A stretch of DNA of 64,000 bases from positions 2,691,501 to 2,755,500 of the forward strand of contig NZ_CP083757.1 of the NCBI RefSeq assembly GCF_020149935.1, read 5' to 3'. The position numbers and the translations under genes are program-made. Source of the stretch: Marinilongibacter aquaticus. Its GTDB lineage: Bacteria > Bacteroidota > Bacteroidia > Cytophagales > Spirosomataceae. Below are positions 17,188-25,993 of the stretch, in pieces. The notes under the pieces were generated by a model, which saw only the letters and a list, made by a program, of their open reading frames with translations, searched no databases and was not told the origin of the DNA. The first letter of the stretch is position 1; each line of letters starts with the position of its first letter.

Positions 17188-18780
17188 ATGAATTCCAGAA
17201 AAAATTTCAACCCTGGCCTGCTTGTGTTTGGCCTATGCTGTAGCCTTGCCTTTTTGTTTCAAAACTGCCAAAAAGAAGAAAAGCCCAACTTTCTCTTTAT
17301 TCTTGTCGACGACCTCGGCTATCCCGACCTAAGCTGTACGGGAAGCTCATACTACGAAACACCCAATGTAGACGCCATTGCCAAAAATGCTGTAGTCTTT
17401 AGTCAAGGTTACGCAGCAAGCCGTGTGTGCAGCCCTTCGCGAGCCAGTATCATGACCGGACAATTGACCGCCTCGCATGGCATAACCAATTGGATCGGTG
17501 AAAAATCGGGCATGGATTGGCGGTCATTGGGTCGCCAAAGCAAAAGCTTGCCCGCAGATTACGTACACAGTCTGCCCAAAGAGTACAGCATCCTACCCGA
17601 ACTTCTGAAAACGCAAGGATATACTACTTTTTTTGCCGGAAAATGGCATTTGGGAGATGAAGGCTCTTATCCCGAAGATCACGGTTTCGACATCAACAAA
17701 GGCGGTTTCGAAAAGGGCAGCCCTGCGGGCGGATACTTTGCTCCTTTCAACAATCCTAAACTGGAAAACCACGAAGGCGGAGAAAACCTCAGCCTACGCT
17801 TGGCCAATGAAACGGCCAATTTCCTAGAGAGCCAGCCCAAAGACAAGCCCTTTCTGGCCTATTTGGCCTTCTATGCAGTACATGGCCCTATCCAAACCAC
17901 CGCGGCCAAATGGAAAAAATACCGCGACAAAGCAGAAGAGCAAGGTCTAAACACAGCCAATGGCTTTGAAATGGAACGCCTCTTGCCCATTCGCAAAGCC
18001 CAAGACAATCCTGTATACGCTGGCTTGGTGGAAACCATGGACGATGCCGTGGGCATTGTCATGCAAAAACTGAAAGAGCTCGGTCTGGATAAAAACACCA
18101 TAGTCATTTTCACTTCCGACAACGGCGGAGTGGCATCGGGCGACGCATACAGTTCGTCCATGTCGCCTTTGCGTGGCGGAAAAGGCTACCAATGGGAAGG
18201 CGGTACCCGAGTGCCATTCTTTGTTTCCATTCCGGGTGTATCCTCAAAAACTATTGATTTTCCTGTTACTGGAGCCGACTTCTTGCCCACTTTGGCCGAT
18301 TACGCCGGGGTAACCCAAAAGCCATTTCAGCAAATCGACGGCGAGAGCCTGCGTCCACTTATTGAAGGGAAGTCGCTCGAAAACAGAGCTTTGTATTGGC
18401 ATTATCCCCATTATGGAAACCAAGGTGGCGAACCCTCTTCCGTCATTCTCAAGGGCGAGTGGAAGCTCATACACTATTACGAGGATGGACGAAACGAACT
18501 CTACAATTTGAGTGAAGACCCTTCGGAAAAAATCAATATATATCCCGAAAATGAAGAACAAGGCGAAAAGCTTTACCAAGAGCTGAAAACTTGGCTCGAT
18601 AGCCGACATGCTCTTTACCCCCAGCCAGACCCTGAATTCTCTGAAAAAAAGTTTACCGAATGGCGTGAAAATATGGTCAACAAGAAAATGCCTCAATTGG
18701 AAAAGCAAAGAGAATCGATGCTATCCAATGATTATACGCCCAATAAAGACTGGTGGGGCAGTCAAGTGACCAGAGACTAG
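17188..18780 (+). CDS. Sulfatase (formylglycine-dependent arylsulfatase family)
   Basis: 530 residues from ATG 17188; the frame extends two codons upstream only to a TTG. The N-terminus is a signal with a possible lipobox (AFLFQNC). Catalytic features of type I sulfatases are FILVDDLGYPD (metal-binding Asp41-Asp42), CSPSR (81-85, where Cys is matured to formylglycine), FAGKWHLGD near 150, and FTSDNGG near 308. The C-terminal region (LKGEWKLIHYYEDG, ELYNLSEDPSE) is the usual sulfatase tail. It would remove sulfate from carbohydrates or aryl sulfates in the periplasm. No anaerobic sulfatase-maturating enzyme gene is in the window. It follows two oxidoreductases and is 8 bases from the next gene. 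Confidence 0.93.
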   Translation: MNSRKNFNPGLLVFGLCCSLAFLFQNCQKEEKPNFLFILVDDLGYPDLSCTGSSYYETPNVDAIAKNAVVFSQGYAASRVCSPSRASIMTGQLTASHGITNWIGEKSGMDWRSLGRQSKSLPADYVHSLPKEYSILPELLKTQGYTTFFAGKWHLGDEGSYPEDHGFDINKGGFEKGSPAGGYFAPFNNPKLENHEGGENLSLRLANETANFLESQPKDKPFLAYLAFYAVHGPIQTTAAKWKKYRDKAEEQGLNTANGFEMERLLPIRKAQDNPVYAGLVETMDDAVGIVMQKLKELGLDKNTIVIFTSDNGGVASGDAYSSSMSPLRGGKGYQWEGGTRVPFFVSIPGVSSKTIDFPVTGADFLPTLADYAGVTQKPFQQIDGESLRPLIEGKSLENRALYWHYPHYGNQGGEPSSVILKGEWKLIHYYEDGRNELYNLSEDPSEKINIYPENEEQGEKLYQELKTWLDSRHALYPQPDPEFSEKKFTEWRENMVNKKMPQLEKQRESMLSNDYTPNKDWWGSQVTRD

Positions 18781-18788
18781 GCCTTTTC

Positions 18789-19271
18789 GTGTATGCTTTT
18801 ATAGCCCATATAGAGATTATCGGTATAAATCCTTTCGTTTTTGTTCCCGAAAACATTCTCGAGAGGATTTTCACCGAAGCGGGCAAACGCAAAGGACCAA
18901 TACCGGTGCACGGCGAAATAAATCAAAAACCCTTTAAACAAACCTTGGTACGTTTTAAAGGGCATTGGCGACTGTATATCAATACATCCATGCTCAAGAA
19001 CTCGCCAAAACGCATCGGAGAAAAGGTAGAATTGTGTCTGGCATTCGAGGCCTCCGACCGGTCGATTGTACCACACCCTAAATTTGAGGACGCCTTAAAA
19101 AGCAGCCCCGAGGCGGCAAAGGTTTTTAATGAGCTTCCCCTTTCTCGACAAAAAGAGATGATAAGGTATATTTCTCTGTTGAAAACAACAGAAAGCGTGG
19201 ATCGCAATGTGAAAAAGGCGATAGACTTTTTATTGGGAAAAGCCCGTTTTATAGGAAGAGACAAGCCATAG
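18789..19271 (+). CDS. DUF1905 plus YdeI/OmdA (bacteriocin-protection) domain protein
   Basis: About 160 residues. Residues 1-85 look like DUF1905 (IIGINPFVFVPENI, GPIPVHGEINQKPF, WRLYINTSMLK). Residues 95-160 look like the YdeI/OmdA domain (FNELPLSRQKEMIRYI, then VDRNVKKAIDFL). No ATG is available: the GTG at 18789 places the family's N-terminal strand (YAFIAHIEIIG) at the start and clears the sulfatase stop. An earlier GTG at 18753 would overlap the sulfatase by 28 bases. Function is unknown; some relatives have been linked to bacteriocin tolerance. Confidence 0.75.
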   Translation: MYAFIAHIEIIGINPFVFVPENILERIFTEAGKRKGPIPVHGEINQKPFKQTLVRFKGHWRLYINTSMLKNSPKRIGEKVELCLAFEASDRSIVPHPKFEDALKSSPEAAKVFNELPLSRQKEMIRYISLLKTTESVDRNVKKAIDFLLGKARFIGRDKP

Positions 19272-19299
19272 AAGAGGGAACAGGCTCGGTTTTGAGCAT

Positions 19300-19331
19300 A
19301 AAAAAACGGTTGCCAAAACTTGACAACCGTT
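19300..19331 (-). terminator. Terminator of tRNA-Phe
   Basis: On the minus strand AACGGTTG and CAACCGTT (19331-19324 and 19313-19306) form an eight-pair stem with an eleven-base or smaller loop, followed directly by a T run. Confidence 0.8.
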
Positions 19332-19333
19332 CG

Positions 19334-19406
19334 TGGTGATGGACGGAATCGAACCGCCGACACAAGGATTTTCAGTCCTTTGCTCTACCAACTGAGCTAC
19401 ATCACC
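19334..19406 (-). tRNA. tRNA-Phe (anticodon GAA)
   Basis: Read on the minus strand, a 7-base acceptor stem GGTGATG pairs with CATCACC. The D arm contains AGCTCAGTTGGTAGAGC. The anticodon stem AAGGA/TCCTT encloses CTGAAAA, giving GAA. The T arm contains GGTTCGATTCC. Length is 73 with the discriminator A, and CCA is not encoded. Confidence 0.96.
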
Positions 19407-19557
19407 TCGTGTCCCCTTTCCGTAAGGGATTGCAAAAATAGATAAAAAGCCTTTTCAAACAAACAATTTCATAATTTCTGACAAAAATATTTTTTTAGTG
19501 TCCAAATCTGTCGCAAAGCCGATAGCAATGTTTCAAAAAATTTCTCATATTTGTTTA

Positions 19558-19571
19558 GTATGCAAGCATAC
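19558..19571. repeat. Perfect inverted repeat upstream of Fe-S oxidoreductase gene
   Basis: GTATGC and GCATAC flank an AA centre, 22 bases before the ATG at 19593 and next to CATATTTG (19546-19553), a one-mismatch TAnnTTTG box. It could be an operator, or arise by chance in a short AT-rich leader. Confidence 0.35.
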
Positions 19572-19592
19572 CAATTATAACCAGAGCCTTTT

Positions 19593-20921
19593 ATGCAAGT
19601 CGTTCAACAAATACTTTTTATAGCCGCTTTGGCCCTTGCGGCGTATTTCATTGGCCGCCGTATTGTTTTGATCAAAAAAACAATTCTACTGGGTAAGCCC
19701 GTCGACCGAAAGGATAGACCCCAAGAACGCCTTCTTACAATGTTGCGAATAGCCTTTGGCCAGAAGAAGATGTTCGATCGCCCCATTGTTGGCCTGTTGC
19801 ACTTTGCCGTATATGCAGGTTTCATTTTGATCAATATCGAGATTTTGGAAATACTGATCGACGGTATTGTGGGTACGCACCGCGTGTTTTCCAAACCGCT
19901 CGGCTCGTTTTATCCGGTCGTCATTAATTTCTTTGAGGTGCTGGCATTGGGTGTTATTATAGCCTGTGCAGTTTTTCTCATTCGCCGCAATGCACTTAAA
20001 ATAAAAAGATTAAGTCCATCTACCTCTTCCGACATGAAAGGCTGGCCTGCTCTCGATGCCAACCTCATTCTGGTTTTCGAAATTGTTTTAATGTTGGCTT
20101 TCTTAAAAATGAACGCCGCCGACAGCATCTTGCAGACACGAGCCGTGGGGCATTTCGCCGAAGTGCAAACGGGCACGTTCTGGGTAAGTCAATTTTTAGT
20201 CCCCTTTTTGGATCCCTTTTCCAGCGAACTCCTGCTTGTAACCGAGAGGCTGTGCTGGTGGTTTCACATTTTGGGCATTATGGCTTTTGCCCTATTTGTA
20301 ACCTATTCCAAACACCTGCACATTGCTCTGGCTTTCCCAAATACTTATTTTTCTGATTTGGAACCCCGGGGCAAAATGAGCAACATACCAGAAGTTACGC
20401 AAGAAGTCAAAATCATGCTCGGACTCGAAAATGAATCGAATGCCGCCGAAGATGTGCCACGTTTTGGAGCCAAAGATGTAGACGATTTGACATGGAAAAA
20501 CTTGATGGACGCCTACAGCTGCACCGAATGTGGCCGCTGCACATCACAATGCCCCGCAAACATGACCGGGAAAAAGCTCTCACCACGAAAAATAATGATG
20601 AGTACCCGTGATCGACTCGAGGATATTCAAAAAGCTTGGCAAAAAAATGGGAGCGATTACCGCGACGAAAAAAGCCTAAATGGCGACTACATCAGCGAGG
20701 AAGAATTGTTGGCCTGTACATCCTGCAATGCCTGTGTAGAGGCCTGCCCTGTGCTCATCAACCCTTTGGACATCATTCTTTCGTTGAGAAGATACAATGT
20801 CATGGAAGAGTCGAAGGCTCCGCAGGCATGGAACATGATGTTCCAGAACTTGGAAACCAATATGGCTCCCTGGAAGTTTCCACCCGACAACCGTTTCAAG
20901 TGGGCCGACGAATTGAAGTAA
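19593..20921 (+). CDS. Membrane-bound 4Fe-4S oxidoreductase (HdrC/GlpC-like ferredoxin with membrane domain)
   Basis: 442 residues. About five membrane helices lie in residues 1-255 (for example VVQQILFIAALALAAYFI and VVINFFEVLALGVIIACAVF), with histidines such as LLHFAVYAG and WWFHILGI that could bind haem as in NarI-like domains. The C-terminal half has two ferredoxin motifs, CTECGRCTSQCP and CTSCNACVEACP, each for one 4Fe-4S cluster. Such proteins pass electrons between the quinone pool and a soluble partner. In other Bacteroidota the next gene usually encodes a cysteine-rich (CCG-domain) partner, but here the next gene is anmK. The exact reaction is unknown. Confidence 0.88.
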   Translation: MQVVQQILFIAALALAAYFIGRRIVLIKKTILLGKPVDRKDRPQERLLTMLRIAFGQKKMFDRPIVGLLHFAVYAGFILINIEILEILIDGIVGTHRVFSKPLGSFYPVVINFFEVLALGVIIACAVFLIRRNALKIKRLSPSTSSDMKGWPALDANLILVFEIVLMLAFLKMNAADSILQTRAVGHFAEVQTGTFWVSQFLVPFLDPFSSELLLVTERLCWWFHILGIMAFALFVTYSKHLHIALAFPNTYFSDLEPRGKMSNIPEVTQEVKIMLGLENESNAAEDVPRFGAKDVDDLTWKNLMDAYSCTECGRCTSQCPANMTGKKLSPRKIMMSTRDRLEDIQKAWQKNGSDYRDEKSLNGDYISEEELLACTSCNACVEACPVLINPLDIILSLRRYNVMEESKAPQAWNMMFQNLETNMAPWKFPPDNRFKWADELK

Positions 20922-20950
20922 ATTGTCACGATTTCACCTAAATTTGACAC

Positions 20951-22144
20951 ATGAATCCATTTGTGCAAAATCTGAGTGAAATCGCCAGAAAACCTTCTCG
21001 ATATATAATCGGCCTCATGTCTGGCACTTCGCTCGACGGCCTAGATGTGGCCTTATGCCGCTTCCACTCTTCGGGCCCAGAAACAGAGGTCGAGTTGTTG
21101 GAATTTACCACCGTGCCCTATACAGAAGAGGTGAAAACCAACGTGCGGAAGGTTTTTGCAAAAGAAACCGTACACTTCCCCTTTTTGGCCATGCTAAACC
21201 CTTGGATTGGCCGGTTGCACGGCGAAATGATCAACACTTGCCTAAACAAGTGGGGTGTGCATTCTACAACTGTTGACCTTATTGCCAGCCATGGGCAGAC
21301 CGTCATGCATATGCCCAAAAGACTGCACCAAAACCCCGATTTTCCGAATGCTACTTTGCAAATTGGCGACGGCGACCATGTAGCCGAAAGTACAGGCATA
21401 ATTACCATTTCCGATTTTCGGCAAAAGCACTGTGCCGTCGGTGGCGAAGGGGCACCCTTGGCACTTTATGGCGACTATTTGCTTTTTCAAAATCCACTTG
21501 AAGACCGCGTGCTCATCAACATTGGAGGCATTGCGAACTTTACTTATCTGCCTCAAAATGGCCATTTCAAAGAAGTTTTCGCAACGGATACCGGACCAGG
21601 AAATACAATGATCGACGCTTTTGTACAAAAACATTACGCCTTGGCTTACGACAAAAACGCCGAACTGGCCTTGAAAGGAACGCTCATTCCAGCATTGCTG
21701 GACACCCTCTTGGCACACGACTATTTCCAACAGGCTGTGCCCAAAACCACGGGGCCCGAATTATTTAATTTAGCCTATCTTGAATCGGCGTTGAAAACCT
21801 TGAACGAAAGCCCAAGCCCTGAAGATATTTTGCATACGCTCGCTCATTTTTCGATGCGAGCTTTGATTCAAGAAATTCAGAAAACAGTACCTCAAAGCCC
21901 AAACTTGACAATCTATTTAAGCGGTGGCGGCATGCACAATCCTCTTTTTTGTCGCTTGTTGGAAGAAGCCTTTTCACCCGAGAAAGTCAAGCCAATGGAT
22001 TCGCTGGGAATTTCAGGAGATGCCAAAGAAGCCATACTTTTTGCCGCATTAGCCAATGAAACCGTAGCCGGAAACAAGGGCTTTGCACGGCCCAACCATA
22101 CCGAGGAATCATTTTTTATGGGTAAAATCTCTTTCCCGAGCTAA
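20951..22144 (+). CDS. anmK: Anhydro-N-acetylmuramic acid kinase
   Basis: 397 residues, the usual length. It phosphorylates and opens 1,6-anhydro-MurNAc released during cell-wall turnover, yielding MurNAc-6-phosphate in the cytoplasm. Family motifs are YIIGLMSGTSLDGLDVALC (18-36, phosphate loop), ASHGQTVMH, LINIGGIANFTYL, TDTGPGNTMIDAF, and YLSGGGMHNP in the ATP-binding C-terminal half. It lies 29 bases after the Fe-S oxidoreductase gene and may be cotranscribed with it, though the functions are unrelated. TAAATTTG at 20939-20946 matches the promoter box but sits too close to the ATG for a normal leader. Confidence 0.96.
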   Translation: MNPFVQNLSEIARKPSRYIIGLMSGTSLDGLDVALCRFHSSGPETEVELLEFTTVPYTEEVKTNVRKVFAKETVHFPFLAMLNPWIGRLHGEMINTCLNKWGVHSTTVDLIASHGQTVMHMPKRLHQNPDFPNATLQIGDGDHVAESTGIITISDFRQKHCAVGGEGAPLALYGDYLLFQNPLEDRVLINIGGIANFTYLPQNGHFKEVFATDTGPGNTMIDAFVQKHYALAYDKNAELALKGTLIPALLDTLLAHDYFQQAVPKTTGPELFNLAYLESALKTLNESPSPEDILHTLAHFSMRALIQEIQKTVPQSPNLTIYLSGGGMHNPLFCRLLEEAFSPEKVKPMDSLGISGDAKEAILFAALANETVAGNKGFARPNHTEESFFMGKISFPS

Positions 22145-22187
22145 GAATCCATTTCATTCTCATTAAATTTATGCTTTATTCTTGAAC

Positions 22188-23747
22188 ATGGCGATTGGTA
22201 AAACTACATTGAATAGGCATCAATTTTTTCAACAACTTTTTGCAGCCAAACCCGAAGTTGCCACAGAGAGTTTGGAGGAGTATACAGAGCCGCTGTCTTT
22301 GGACGAGGTCTATCATCTTTTGCGTAAATGTTGTTTTACCGTCAATCCGGAATATGCAAAATCTTTGGTGGGAAAAAGGGCCAGCGAGGCGGTGGATGAG
22401 CTTATAATCAACGCTTCCACGTTAAAGAAAGAGCCTTATCCATTCGATTTCAACCAGACATTCCGTGACCCAGATTTGCTGCCAGCCGACCAATATGCCG
22501 ACGAGCGGTATTTCAATTTATCCACTTACTTCGCTCAAAACGAGAAGTTGATCGAATGGTGGATCGGCCAAATGCGAAAAGACACGCAAAGCCTTTCGGA
22601 AAAGGTTACCTTTTTCTGGCATAGCCACTTTTGCACGCAATACGAAGGCAATGAGCCGATTCCTGCACAGTGGATGGGTCGCCAAATGGAGTTGTTCAGA
22701 AGGCTTTTCTTAAGCAATTTCGAAACTTTCTTGTACGAGATCACACTCGACGGCTCCATGTTGCTTTACCTGAACGGCAACGAAAACATTAAAGACGCAC
22801 CGAACGAAAATTACGCCCGCGAGCTTTTGGAACTGTTTTCTGTCGGTATTGGCGACGGACATTACACCGAAGAAGACATCCGCGAATCAGCCAAAATTCT
22901 TACGGGCTGGCGGGCCTCCCGATTCAAAGTAGAGAACAAAGCCTACAACGTTTCTTTCATTCCTCATTATTTCAGCACAGAAACAAAAACGGTTTTTGGA
23001 GAAGAAATAACTGTCGATTATGAAGTGAACGAAGCCAATGTCCGCGAAAACTCCATCCGGCGGTATATCAAGCTCATTTTGGATAAACGCGGTATAGAAG
23101 CGGCCACTTTCATTTCGGGCAAACTGTACAAATATTTTGTGTACAACAAGCCCGATAATCTGGAGAACCCTGTGGTACAAAGCCTTGCGGCTTACTTCAA
23201 AGACTCGGGTTTTGATGTGAAAAAGACCCTGAAAAAGCTCTTGACGAGCCAACATTTTTTTGACCCAGCCGTTCGTGGGATCAGGATAAAATCACCCTTG
23301 GAAAACCTAACGGCTTTTGCCGGGCACTTCAATGTGGACAATGAGAGCCTCAGAAAAGCGTGCAAATCATTTAGTCAAGAGCCCTTGAACCCACCGAATG
23401 TAAGCGGTTGGAAAGGTTATCGCACATGGATTACAACAAGAAGTCTTCCGGGCTTTATCGATATTTTTGCGAAGGAGTCGAGCAGCAAAACCGACGATGA
23501 AATAGGGCAGTGGGCGGCTAAATTGGACGGTTTCGAAAGTTCAGAAGCCTTGGTTGAAAGTGTTTGCCTGATCTTTTGCGGAAGATTGCCCGATGAAGAA
23601 CGGATGAAAAAGCTTGAAAATCACTTGTTGGGTGGGGCCCCGTACTACGAATGGCCCAATATTGCCCAAAACAAGGCTCAGGCTGGCGTACGTGTGAAAT
23701 TGTTATTAAAAGAGATTTTTAAAATGCCCGAATTTTACTTGGCTTAA
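22188..23747 (+). CDS. DUF1800 family protein
   Basis: 519 residues from ATG 22188; the frame opens two codons earlier at a TTG. DUF1800 features are VTFFWHSHFCTQ, YLNGNENIKDAPNENYARE, LLELFSVGIGDGHYTEEDI and LTGWRASRF, plus a C-terminal SGWKGYRTWITTRS. There is no obvious signal peptide. The function of the family is unknown, but it is almost always encoded with a DUF1501 protein, as here: the stop overlaps the next start (TAATG). The pair is probably exported or surface-linked, since the partner carries a type IX sorting domain. Confidence 0.92.
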   Translation: MAIGKTTLNRHQFFQQLFAAKPEVATESLEEYTEPLSLDEVYHLLRKCCFTVNPEYAKSLVGKRASEAVDELIINASTLKKEPYPFDFNQTFRDPDLLPADQYADERYFNLSTYFAQNEKLIEWWIGQMRKDTQSLSEKVTFFWHSHFCTQYEGNEPIPAQWMGRQMELFRRLFLSNFETFLYEITLDGSMLLYLNGNENIKDAPNENYARELLELFSVGIGDGHYTEEDIRESAKILTGWRASRFKVENKAYNVSFIPHYFSTETKTVFGEEITVDYEVNEANVRENSIRRYIKLILDKRGIEAATFISGKLYKYFVYNKPDNLENPVVQSLAAYFKDSGFDVKKTLKKLLTSQHFFDPAVRGIRIKSPLENLTAFAGHFNVDNESLRKACKSFSQEPLNPPNVSGWKGYRTWITTRSLPGFIDIFAKESSSKTDDEIGQWAAKLDGFESSEALVESVCLIFCGRLPDEERMKKLENHLLGGAPYYEWPNIAQNKAQAGVRVKLLLKEIFKMPEFYLA

Positions 23748-25384
23748 TGGATAGAAGATCGTTCATAAAAAACACCTCCGTGGGGCTTGGAGCCGTTGGA
23801 CACATGAAAGTGGGCAAACTGAAAGTGTCTCCTTTCAATTCGCTTTATCCGGCCGATGGCGAAAATGACAACATCTTGGTTATTGTGCAGCTTTTTGGGG
23901 GAAATGACGGAATCAATACGATTATTCCCCACGAATGGCCCGATTACTACAATCGCTTTCGCCCGAGATTGCACATTCCACAAGAAAGCTCCATTGGTTT
24001 TGCCGATCCCAAATTGGGCATTGCCATGCACCCTTCACTTAAAAATGGAATAAACGAAGGCATGTACGGCATGTACAAATCGGGTAAACTAGGCGTGATA
24101 CAGGGCGTGGGCTACCACAACCCCAACCTCTCGCATTTCCGATCTACCGATATTTGGTTTTCGGGTATTGTGCCCCAAAACGACGGTGAAGTGCTTTCGA
24201 CGGGCTGGTTGGGCCGCTATTTCGATCAATATGTTGACGGCAACTTACCCGAAGACCCCTATTGTATTCACGTAGGCGATAGCCCCTTGCTGCTTTTCCA
24301 AGGCCAAAAAGACGAAAGTGCCATACTTTTGGAAGACCCCGACGAGCTTTACAGCCAAGGACAGGCCATTGACAATGAACAAGTGGAGCATGCCGAAAAC
24401 ACCCTTTTTTCTCAAGAATTTGATTATATCCAAACCGTCGGCCAAAAAATAAATCACTTTTCGAAATCGATTAAAACCGCATTCGACAAGGGTAAAAATA
24501 TATCCGATTACCAAAATGACGGATTTTCGAATCAACTGAAACTCGTGGCCCGCTTGATCGATGGCGGTCTGAAAACAAAAGTATTTTCGGTAAGCTTAGG
24601 CGGTTTCGACACCCATGCAGGACAAGGCGTACTGGATGGCACCCACAGCCAATTGTTGTATTATATGAGTGCCGGCATATCGGCTTTCCAGGCCGATATC
24701 GAACAGCTGGGGCATTCGAAAAAAGTAGTGGGCATAACGGTGTCTGAATTTGGCAGAAGACCCTATGAAAATGGAAGTATGGGAACGGATCATGGCACAG
24801 CCAATGTGATGTTTGCTTTTGGCGATGAGGTGAAGAATGAAGTATTTGGCGGCAATATTGCTTTCCTTCCATTCTTCGATGCCGTAAACCTTTCTTATCG
24901 CTACGATTTCAGAAGTGTCTACCAAGAAATTATGCGAACTTGGTTTGGAGCAAGTGCCGAATTTTCAGAGAGCGTTTTGGGTGGGAAATTCGCATTGGTC
25001 GATAAGGTGGGCTTTTTGAAATCCACAGAGCCCGATGCCACCTTGCCAGAAGAGCCCAAGGTGCCAGAAATAAACAACGATCCTCGATCACCCGACAATC
25101 CGAACAGCCCGCTGAACGTAACAGAACAGGACAAGTTTGTGGCCTTTCCCAACCCTACAAAAGACGGGAAGATCATTTTGAACATGACCTTGTACATCGA
25201 AAATATCATCACCATAAAACATGCAGACATTTACGGTCACGATTTGGGCGAACTCGTAAAAAACAAGCTTTTCAAACTGGGTACGCACTACCTCCCTTTG
25301 GAACTCGACGGGCCACCGGGCATGCATATTTTACACATTAAGGCGGGAAACAGGCACCATTATCTGAAAGTGATCAAGCTTTAA
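23747..25384 (+). CDS. DUF1501 protein with type IX secretion C-terminal sorting domain
   Basis: 545 residues. The N-terminus DRRSFIKNTS looks like a Tat signal. The DUF1501 domain (sulfatase-like fold) has VIVQLFGGNDGINTIIP, NPNLSHFRSTDIW, SLGGFDTHAGQ, VVGITVSEFGRRPYENG and GTDHGTANVMFAFG. A Pro- and Asn-rich linker (PEEPKVPEINNDPRSPDNP) leads to a C-terminal domain of about 85 residues with VAFPNPTKDGKIILNM and a final HYLKVIKL, typical of T9SS type A sorting domains. That predicts export by the type IX system to the cell surface. Translationally coupled to the DUF1800 gene; the 3' ends of this gene and msrA overlap by 11 bases. Confidence 0.92.
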   Translation: MDRRSFIKNTSVGLGAVGHMKVGKLKVSPFNSLYPADGENDNILVIVQLFGGNDGINTIIPHEWPDYYNRFRPRLHIPQESSIGFADPKLGIAMHPSLKNGINEGMYGMYKSGKLGVIQGVGYHNPNLSHFRSTDIWFSGIVPQNDGEVLSTGWLGRYFDQYVDGNLPEDPYCIHVGDSPLLLFQGQKDESAILLEDPDELYSQGQAIDNEQVEHAENTLFSQEFDYIQTVGQKINHFSKSIKTAFDKGKNISDYQNDGFSNQLKLVARLIDGGLKTKVFSVSLGGFDTHAGQGVLDGTHSQLLYYMSAGISAFQADIEQLGHSKKVVGITVSEFGRRPYENGSMGTDHGTANVMFAFGDEVKNEVFGGNIAFLPFFDAVNLSYRYDFRSVYQEIMRTWFGASAEFSESVLGGKFALVDKVGFLKSTEPDATLPEEPKVPEINNDPRSPDNPNSPLNVTEQDKFVAFPNPTKDGKIILNMTLYIENIITIKHADIYGHDLGELVKNKLFKLGTHYLPLELDGPPGMHILHIKAGNRHHYLKVIKL

Positions 25385-25928
25385 GCCGATCGGCAAAGAC
25401 CTTTTCGAACTTTTCAACTTTGGGCTTCACAACAAAACTGCAATAAGGGTTTGCATCACCCTTCTCGTTGAAATAATTCTGATGATAATCCTCCGCTTTG
25501 AAAAATGTGCCGGATGGCTCGAGTGTCGTCACAATCGGAGCCGAATACGCTCCAGACTTATCCAAGTCTTTGATAAGGGCTGATGCGATATTTTTTTCGT
25601 TTTCGTTGCCATAAAAAATGGCCGAACGGTATTGCGTACCTACATCATTGCCCTGACGATTGAGCGTTGTGGGGTCGTGTGTTTTGAAAAAGACTTCCAA
25701 AAGTGCTTCAAAAGAGAGCTCTTCGGCATTATAAGCAATTCGAATCACCTCGGCATGCCCTGTATCGCCCTTGCAAACTTGTTCGTAGGTAGGCTTGTCC
25801 ACATGCCCGCCCATGTATCCAGATTCCACGGTTTCCACCCCCTTCAAACGCTGAAATACGGCCTCAACGCACCAAAAACACCCTGCAGCCAAAGTAAGGT
25901 GGCTCAAATTATTTTTACTCTCATTCAT
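25374..25928 (-). CDS. msrA: Peptide-methionine (S)-S-oxide reductase
   Basis: 184 residues, cytoplasmic type with no signal. It reduces the S form of methionine sulfoxide in proteins. The catalytic motif AAGCFWCVEAVF contains Cys17 as nucleophile, with Cys20 as a possible resolving residue. YMGGHVDKPTYEQVC, GDTGHAEV, FFKTHDPTT, GNDVGTQYRSAIFY and EDYHQNYF are all MsrA landmarks. It is convergent with the DUF1501 gene and divergent from the ppk2 gene, with only 65 bases between the two starts. Confidence 0.97.
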   Translation of the reverse strand: MNESKNNLSHLTLAAGCFWCVEAVFQRLKGVETVESGYMGGHVDKPTYEQVCKGDTGHAEVIRIAYNAEELSFEALLEVFFKTHDPTTLNRQGNDVGTQYRSAIFYGNENEKNIASALIKDLDKSGAYSAPIVTTLEPSGTFFKAEDYHQNYFNEKGDANPYCSFVVKPKVEKFEKVFADRLKA

Positions 25929-25993
25929 AATTTTCGTAGTTTGCTTTTCCCTCTTAACAAAATCAAGTTCCCAGAAATCAAAAGTATTCCATT

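Noticed and set aside
20939-20946. TAAATTTG as a promoter for anmK
   Set aside because: It matches the box, but transcription would start at or after the anmK ATG at 20951, so it is unlikely to drive that start codon.
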